The notes below the pieces were generated by a model. It was not told where the DNA came from. It made no database searches and worked only from the letters and a program-made list of their open reading frames with translations. The position numbers and the translations under genes are program-made. From Paenibacillus xylanivorans (lineage in GTDB: Bacteria > Bacillota > Bacilli > Paenibacillales > Paenibacillaceae): a stretch of 64,000 bases of DNA. Each line of letters starts with the position of its first letter. Within the stretch, counting starts at the first letter, position 1. Below, one piece after another: positions 57,307 to 64,000 of this stretch. The stretch covers positions 19,374-83,373 of the forward strand of contig NZ_LITU01000034.1 in assembly GCF_001280595.1 (NCBI RefSeq), given 5' to 3'.

Positions 57307-59667
57307 ATGCAACCTGTAAATATACATGATGCCGTTGCACGGCTTAACACCCCCCAACGGCAAGCCGTCGAAGCGACGGATGGACCGCTACTGATAATGG
57401 CTGGAGCGGGTAGTGGTAAAACCCGGGTACTCACACACCGGATTGCTTATCTGATTGCAACACGGAAAGCACCCCCGTGGGGCATTTTGGCTATTACCTT
57501 TACGAACAAAGCGGCACGCGAGATGCAAGACCGGGTATCCCAACTGGTTGGCGGCTCTCAGGGTCGTGACATCTGGGTATCAACGTTTCACTCCATGTGC
57601 GTGCGTATTCTGCGCCGTGACATTGAACGCATCGGCTTCACCTCCAATTTTAGCATTTTGGACTCATCTGACCAATTATCTGTAATTCGTAGTTGTATGA
57701 AGGACCAGAACATCGACACCAAGAAGTTTGAACCGAAAGCCGTTCAGTCGATGATGAGCACCGCGAAGAATGAATTGATCAGTCCGGAGCAATATGAGAA
57801 GCAGGCTGCTGACTATTTCGAAGGCATTGTGGCGAAGGTATATAAGATGTATCAGAAAAAACTCAGAGCCAACAACTCGCTCGACTTTGACGATCTCATC
57901 ATGGCGACTATTCAACTTTTCAAAGAGGTACCGGAAGTTCTCGACTTTTACCAAAAGAAATTCCAGTACATTCACGTGGATGAGTACCAGGATACCAACC
58001 GCGCGCAATACATGCTTTGCCGCATGCTCGCTGATAGCCATCACCGCATTTGCGTTGTAGGGGATAGTGACCAATCGATCTATCGCTGGCGTGGAGCGGA
58101 TATCAGCAACATCCTGAATTTTGAAAAAGACTACCCTGAAGCAAGTACGATTTTGCTGGAGCAAAACTATCGTTCCACTTCGAATATCCTGAATGCAGCG
58201 AATGAGGTAATCGGCCTGAATACGGGGCGCAAACCGAAAAAACTGTGGACGGACAAAGAGGGTGGCTCAAAGATCAAGGTGTACCGTGCGGACTCTGAGC
58301 ATGATGAGGGCTACTTTGTAACCTCCGAGATTAGTAAAAATGTGAAGAACGGCAAATCCTATCAGAATCACGCCATTTTGTATCGTACGAACGCTCAATC
58401 CCGGGTTATAGAGGAAATTCTGATCAAGTCTGATATTCCGTATCAGATCGTTGGCGGCATCAAGTTCTATGATCGTAAAGAGATCAAAGACATTCTGGCG
58501 TATCTGCGCCTGCTATCCAACCCCGACGATGATATCAGCCTCACCCGGATTATTAATGTACCGAAGCGTAGCATCGGTGATACAACGGTAGCCAAGCTGG
58601 CAGCTGCGGCAGGAGAACGGGGGATTTCAATATTCCGTGTACTTCAGGTCGTGGACGATCTTGGTTTTGCCGGTCGGACGCGGAATGCGTTGGTGGAGTT
58701 CTATGACATGATCGCCGCGCTGCATCAGATGGTAGAGTATCTGTCTGTAACCGAACTGACCGAGAAGATTCTCGAGATGAGCCAGTACCGACTAGAGATG
58801 CAAAATGAAAACACACTCGAATCCCGTGCACGGTTGGAGAACATTGATGAATTCCTGTCCGTTACGATGGAATTTGAGAAAAATAATGAAGAGAAAACGC
58901 TCGTTTCGTTCCTCACCGATCTCGCACTAATTGCTGATATCGACAGTATGAACGATGATGAAGAGGATCAAAGTGACGCAGTTACCTTAATGACGATGCA
59001 TAGTGCCAAAGGTCTGGAGTTCCCTGTCGTCTTTATCGTTGGTATGGAAGAAGGGGTTTTCCCGCACAGCCGGGCCTTTATGGACAATGAAGAGCTGGAG
59101 GAAGAGCGCCGACTGGCTTATGTAGGGATAACGCGTGCGGAAGAACAACTCTTCCTGTCTTGTGCACAGATGCGGACCTTGTTCGGACGTACAACAGCGA
59201 ATCCGCCTTCGCGTTTCCTGGATGAAATTCCGGATGAGCTAAAAGAAGATACGTCGATTGCTCGCGACCGCTACCGTCGGGGTAGCAGCGCAGGTGGATC
59301 ATATGGTGGTCGTGGACTTGGGGCCAGTGGTGGAAGCAACTTTGGTGGCGGCAATGCGACCAAACTTTTCGAACAACAAAGCAGAAGTGGCTCCTCTGCT
59401 ACCTCATCCACGCCAACTTCGCGTGTGACCACAAGTACTTCCCGCCCAGCATATTCTACGCCATCATCTGCTTCCAAGCCCGCAGCTTCTAATGGTGAAG
59501 CAGGGTTCAAGGCCGGAGATAAAGTACAACACGGCAAATGGGGAACAGGTACGATTGTTGGGGTGAAAGGTACGGGGAATGACACGGAGCTTCAGATCGC
59601 GTTCCCGGCCCCGGTGGGCTTAAAACGTCTGCTTGCAGGCTTTGCTCCAATTACCAAAGTAGAATAG
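57307..59667 (+). CDS. pcrA: ATP-dependent DNA helicase PcrA (UvrD family)
   Basis: Superfamily 1A 3'-5' helicase used in repair, rolling-circle replication and clearing RNA polymerase conflicts. The 786-aa protein has Walker A AGAGSGKT near residue 34, [38 protein letters not shown] and [14 protein letters not shown], all SF1A motifs. The C-terminus has a Gly/Ser/Thr-rich linker (~665-725) and a Tudor-like tail ([19 protein letters not shown]) that in the family binds RNA polymerase. ATG 57307 has AAAGGAG nine bases upstream; two nearby ATGs are out of frame. Confidence 0.96.
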   Translation: MQPVNIHDAVARLNTPQRQAVEATDGPLLIMAGAGSGKTRVLTHRIAYLIATRKAPPWGILAITFTNKAAREMQDRVSQLVGGSQGRDIWVSTFHSMCVRILRRDIERIGFTSNFSILDSSDQLSVIRSCMKDQNIDTKKFEPKAVQSMMSTAKNELISPEQYEKQAADYFEGIVAKVYKMYQKKLRANNSLDFDDLIMATIQLFKEVPEVLDFYQKKFQYIHVDEYQDTNRAQYMLCRMLADSHHRICVVGDSDQSIYRWRGADISNILNFEKDYPEASTILLEQNYRSTSNILNAANEVIGLNTGRKPKKLWTDKEGGSKIKVYRADSEHDEGYFVTSEISKNVKNGKSYQNHAILYRTNAQSRVIEEILIKSDIPYQIVGGIKFYDRKEIKDILAYLRLLSNPDDDISLTRIINVPKRSIGDTTVAKLAAAAGERGISIFRVLQVVDDLGFAGRTRNALVEFYDMIAALHQMVEYLSVTELTEKILEMSQYRLEMQNENTLESRARLENIDEFLSVTMEFEKNNEEKTLVSFLTDLALIADIDSMNDDEEDQSDAVTLMTMHSAKGLEFPVVFIVGMEEGVFPHSRAFMDNEELEEERRLAYVGITRAEEQLFLSCAQMRTLFGRTTANPPSRFLDEIPDELKEDTSIARDRYRRGSSAGGSYGGRGLGASGGSNFGGGNATKLFEQQSRSGSSATSSTPTSRVTTSTSRPAYSTPSSASKPAASNGEAGFKAGDKVQHGKWGTGTIVGVKGTGNDTELQIAFPAPVGLKRLLAGFAPITKVE

Positions 59668-59673
59668 AGTTAA

Positions 59674-59742
59674 GAACGAAACATTCATGTTGCACAAGCT
59701 GGTTCTGTCAGCAGAGCTCCAGTGTAATATGAGTGTTCGTTC
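59674..59742 (+). other. Hairpin between pcrA and ligA
   Basis: GAACGAA-(A)-CA at about 59674 pairs with TG-TTCGTTC at about 59734-59742; the inside holds further weak pairing. No T-run. Possibly a processing or attenuation stem between two co-transcribed genes. Confidence 0.4.
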
Positions 59743-59749
59743 TACATAG

Positions 59750-61801
<2,052 letters not shown>

Positions 61802-61866
61802 ATCCTGAATGTGGAGTATGACTTGGTTTAGAACTCTTTGTAATCCAAGTAAATAATAAATAACTT

Positions 61867-61910
61867 AAAGACCCCTGTACCACGAATAAGTGGAACGGGG
61901 GTCTTTGGTT
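61867..61910. terminator. Bidirectional terminator after ligA
   Basis: AAAGACCCC (61867-61875) pairs with GGGGTCTTT (61898-61906); inner CCAC/GTGG pairing. Between convergent genes. Confidence 0.82.
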
Positions 61911-61954
61911 TACACGTATATTCAAACTTAACTTTACATCTGTATCAACTTAAA

Positions 61955-63307
61955 TCAGGAGCGCGCCTGAGTGGCACCTGTAAGCCATGCATCTTTGTCG
62001 TATCCGCGTTCTTCCCAGTAACCGATATGATCGCTGTCGATCAGTTCAATGCGATTCAGCCACTTGACGGACTTATAGGCGTACATCTGGGGAATAACCA
62101 ATCGTACCGGACCGCCCAGATCTGCTGGAATCGGTTTGCCATCATGCATGACAGCGACCATAATATCATCCATCTGCGCTTGGTCCATCGTAATTGCATC
62201 TGTATATACACCATCTCCGGAGTAAAACTTGACGCTGTGCGCTTCGGGTTTTACGCCTGCTTGGGTAAGTAGATGCTTAAGAGATATGCCTTCCCAAGTA
62301 TTCTTATATACAGACCAGCCTGTAACGCAGTGAAAGTCACTGACCTGAACGGTACGTGCAAGCTTCACGAACTGTTCCCAGTTCCAGACTTGCGCCCGTT
62401 CAACAAGCCCATCAATTCGAAATGACCAGTTTGCATTAGAAAAGGAAGGTATCGGTGTTACCGTATATACGCGAAAATGACCCTCGGCTCCGCCTCCCAC
62501 GGGTGGTGAAGAAGCAGGCAATGCTTGCGGTAAGGGCACCATGCGATTGGGGTCATTCTCCAGCATGCTATCAATGCTGTTGTCTATATTGAGGTTCCGT
62601 CCAACCCAAGATATAAAAGTAGGTCCCAAAGTCACAGCTAACCCCACGCCAACAGCAGACCGAATAAATGCCCGCCGTGTATACAAGGGTTGAGGTTTCT
62701 CGGGTTGATGGAGAAGACTTTCCTTAGTGGTAGGTTTAGAGTCTGTAGAAACTATGGATGCTGGTGTCGTATTTTCACTAGGAGCAGCAGTTGGATTAAC
62801 CATATTTCTGCCCTCTGCTACAGTTGTTGTGGCTTTTACTGCACGGCGTGCAGGGTCTTTTAACCATCTGGTTCGTGTGATGGAGTGGTAGATAATATAA
62901 GGCAGGCCAACCCAAGTCAGCAAATCATGAATCAGGAGCGCGGCGTTCGACCATCTCGGTCCAACGAGCTTGAACTGCCATAACACAATACCTGATAAGA
63001 GCCACCCTACCAGCAGTGCTAGAACAACAATAGTATTTGCTCTCTGCCAAGGCCTATTGCGAAGTTGTTTCCAGTGCTTTTTGGACAAAAGTAAGTAATA
63101 TACTACGGGTGCTAGCATAGCTAGCCCGACGATAATATGTAGCCACTTTAACCATACGCGTCCAATCCCGAGTAACTCACGCCAGAAACCACCAACCAAC
63201 ATAAGACCTGTTACCGCGAGGATGACAACGATCCAGGCATTCCAGGCGTGAATGGAAACGAGCTTTTTACCGTAACCCTTTCGAATGTTCTTCAGCCATT
63301 GCTTCAT
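61955..63307 (-). CDS. Membrane-anchored sulfite-oxidase-like molybdopterin oxidoreductase
   Basis: A 450-aa fusion. Residues ~1-145 hold four hydrophobic helices with histidines at 20, 57, 127 and 141 placed near membrane faces, as in b-type cytochromes. A twin-arginine-like motif TRRAFIRS (210-217) and a hydrophobic helix (~218-235) follow a Pro/Thr/Ser-rich linker. The C-terminal ~200 residues are a sulfite-oxidase family molybdopterin domain with the Mo-ligand C327 in DFHCVTGWSVYKNTWEG. This resembles MsrQ (membrane) fused to MsrP (molybdoenzyme); substrate unknown. ATG 63307 follows GGGGTG by six bases. Confidence 0.8.
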   Translation of the reverse strand: MKQWLKNIRKGYGKKLVSIHAWNAWIVVILAVTGLMLVGGFWRELLGIGRVWLKWLHIIVGLAMLAPVVYYLLLSKKHWKQLRNRPWQRANTIVVLALLVGWLLSGIVLWQFKLVGPRWSNAALLIHDLLTWVGLPYIIYHSITRTRWLKDPARRAVKATTTVAEGRNMVNPTAAPSENTTPASIVSTDSKPTTKESLLHQPEKPQPLYTRRAFIRSAVGVGLAVTLGPTFISWVGRNLNIDNSIDSMLENDPNRMVPLPQALPASSPPVGGGAEGHFRVYTVTPIPSFSNANWSFRIDGLVERAQVWNWEQFVKLARTVQVSDFHCVTGWSVYKNTWEGISLKHLLTQAGVKPEAHSVKFYSGDGVYTDAITMDQAQMDDIMVAVMHDGKPIPADLGGPVRLVIPQMYAYKSVKWLNRIELIDSDHIGYWEERGYDKDAWLTGATQARS

Positions 63308-63403
63308 ATGCATCACCCCATATAGGTTATTCTTCCGTGCATCCTCAATTTTGAATGAAGCCATTGTGAATTAGAAAGCGGGTTCTGATTTAGGTATTAT
63401 TGA

Positions 63404-63422
63404 GTAAATGATTGTCATTGAT
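63404..63422. promoter_or_regulatory. Fur-box-like sequence upstream of the molybdoenzyme gene
   Basis: GTAAATGATTGTCATTGAT matches 12 of 19 positions of the Fur consensus GATAATGATAATCATTATC, including 11 of 13 in the core. It lies about 100 bases upstream of the minus-strand gene. Resemblance only. Confidence 0.35.
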
Positions 63423-63429
63423 TACTTAA

Positions 63430-63755
63430 ACGAGAGTATCATACATTCTCATTTTATATTATATATACCGTATTATAGAGCGTTTGGATCACCTGTATCA
63501 AAAGGAGTAGAGGAAAACACTTCTTATATAAAAGTATCCTCTAAATAGTTATCTAATACTATTTGCGTAAAAGTAGATGTGTCTATCCGTTTTTAGTAAA
63601 TAGAACTTTTCATTTAATCAGTAACCCGAAGTATCTGTATGCATATAGAGTTGCTCCTTCTGATTTTATATAATCTGTCGATTGATGTAGTTGAGAGTCT
63701 CTTTATATAGCGGTAGTTGTAGATTATAAAGTATTTATATAAAGGTTATTAAAAA
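63430..63755. other. AT-rich gap before the rRNA promoters
   Basis: About 325 bases with no coding potential seen on either strand. Strongly AT-rich with A/T tracts, as expected of UP-element DNA before a strong rRNA promoter. Confidence 0.6.
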
Positions 63756-63759
63756 GTGC

Positions 63760-63879
63760 TTGCTAAATGAATTAGATCATGATATATTATTTTATGTCGC
63801 CTCAAACGAATGATTGTCGAAACGCTTTGAACGCTGACGAAAAAAAGAGTTGACAGTTAGTTAGTCAACATGATAAGAT
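63760..63879 (+). promoter_or_regulatory. Tandem promoters of an rRNA operon
   Basis: P1: TTGCTA (63760-63765), 17 bases, TATATT (63783-63788). P2: TTGACA (63850-63855), 18 bases, TAAGAT (63874-63879), preceded by an A-tract. Tandem promoters are usual for rRNA operons of Bacillales. A third TTGACA (63895) has no good -10. Confidence 0.6.
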
Positions 63880-63925
63880 GAGATTCCTGTCCGGTTGACA
63901 AGCATCAACACAAACGGACACAAGT

Positions 63926-64000
63926 TCCTTGAAAACTGAACAAATGGATAGTAACTTTTGATTCATAATGAATCGTCAGTTTCAAAATGAGCTTATCGCT
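63926..64000 (+). other. rRNA operon leader with boxA; 16S gene expected just beyond the window
   Basis: TTCCTTGAAAACTGAAC (63926-63942) matches the boxA antitermination sequence found ahead of Bacillales 16S genes (TTTGAAAACT). The remaining bases to 64000 look like the usual 16S leader; the 16S start itself (AGAGTTTGATC) is not inside the window. Confidence 0.7.

Overview
The window is a 64 kb chromosomal segment of a low-to-mid GC Gram-positive spore-former. It most resembles Paenibacillus. The evidence is protein similarity recalled from memory (SecA, RF2, FtsEX, UvrAB, PcrB/PcrA/LigA, YhbDEF), strong Shine-Dalgarno sequences, frequent GTG/TTG starts, and a gene order that follows Bacillus subtilis in two blocks. 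No prophage, insertion sequence, CRISPR array or tRNA was seen. A ribosomal RNA leader starts at the right edge.

Layout. 1-3.6 kb: 3' end of secA, prfB with its programmed +1 frameshift, and a YvjA/YitT-type membrane protein. 3.9-5.3 kb: cardiolipin synthase (minus strand). 5.6-14.9 kb: a complete arginine pathway from acetylglutamate, argC-J-B-D-F-G-H, with unusually long and structured intergenic gaps. 15-21.3 kb: an esterase, yhbD plus two bactofilins (yhbE, yhbF), a 14-TM MFS exporter and a VanW/G5 protein. 21.5-27.6 kb: ftsE-ftsX, a secreted coiled-coil M23 peptidase that is a plausible FtsEX partner, a CtpA/B protease and a MinJ-like PDZ membrane protein. 27.6-33.1 kb: a histidine kinase and response regulator divergent from a three-gene ABC-2 exporter, arranged like the linearmycin-resistance lnr system. 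33.3-35 kb: a MotA/MotB stator pair. 35.1-40.5 kb: uvrB-uvrA with a candidate LexA site. 40.9-44.5 kb: a small membrane protein, a secreted HtrA protease and a secreted protein with a stalk domain and three tandem repeats. 44.9-51.2 kb: a U32 family protein and a SWIM-SNF2 helicase. 51.3-54.9 kb: galU and rfbC-B-D (dTDP-rhamnose, without rfbA). 55-61.8 kb: a GDPD-like protein, pcrB, pcrA and ligA. 62-63.3 kb: a membrane-fused sulfite-oxidase-like molybdoenzyme. 63.4-64 kb: upstream region, tandem promoters and boxA of an rRNA operon.

Functional themes. The secA-prfB-yvjA, ftsEX-ctp-minJ and uvrBA groups form one backbone in B. subtilis; here two insertions of about 17 kb and 7 kb split it. 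The division group links FtsEX to a cell-wall hydrolase, a processing protease and a Min topology protein. The repair theme (uvrAB, pcrA, ligA, SNF2) recurs across the right half.

The least explained signal is a family of about 120-nt intergenic elements with three copies (upstream of argB, argD and pcrA). Their stems are preserved by compensatory base changes, so they look like a structured RNA. A second, unrelated multi-hairpin element lies just upstream of uvrA.
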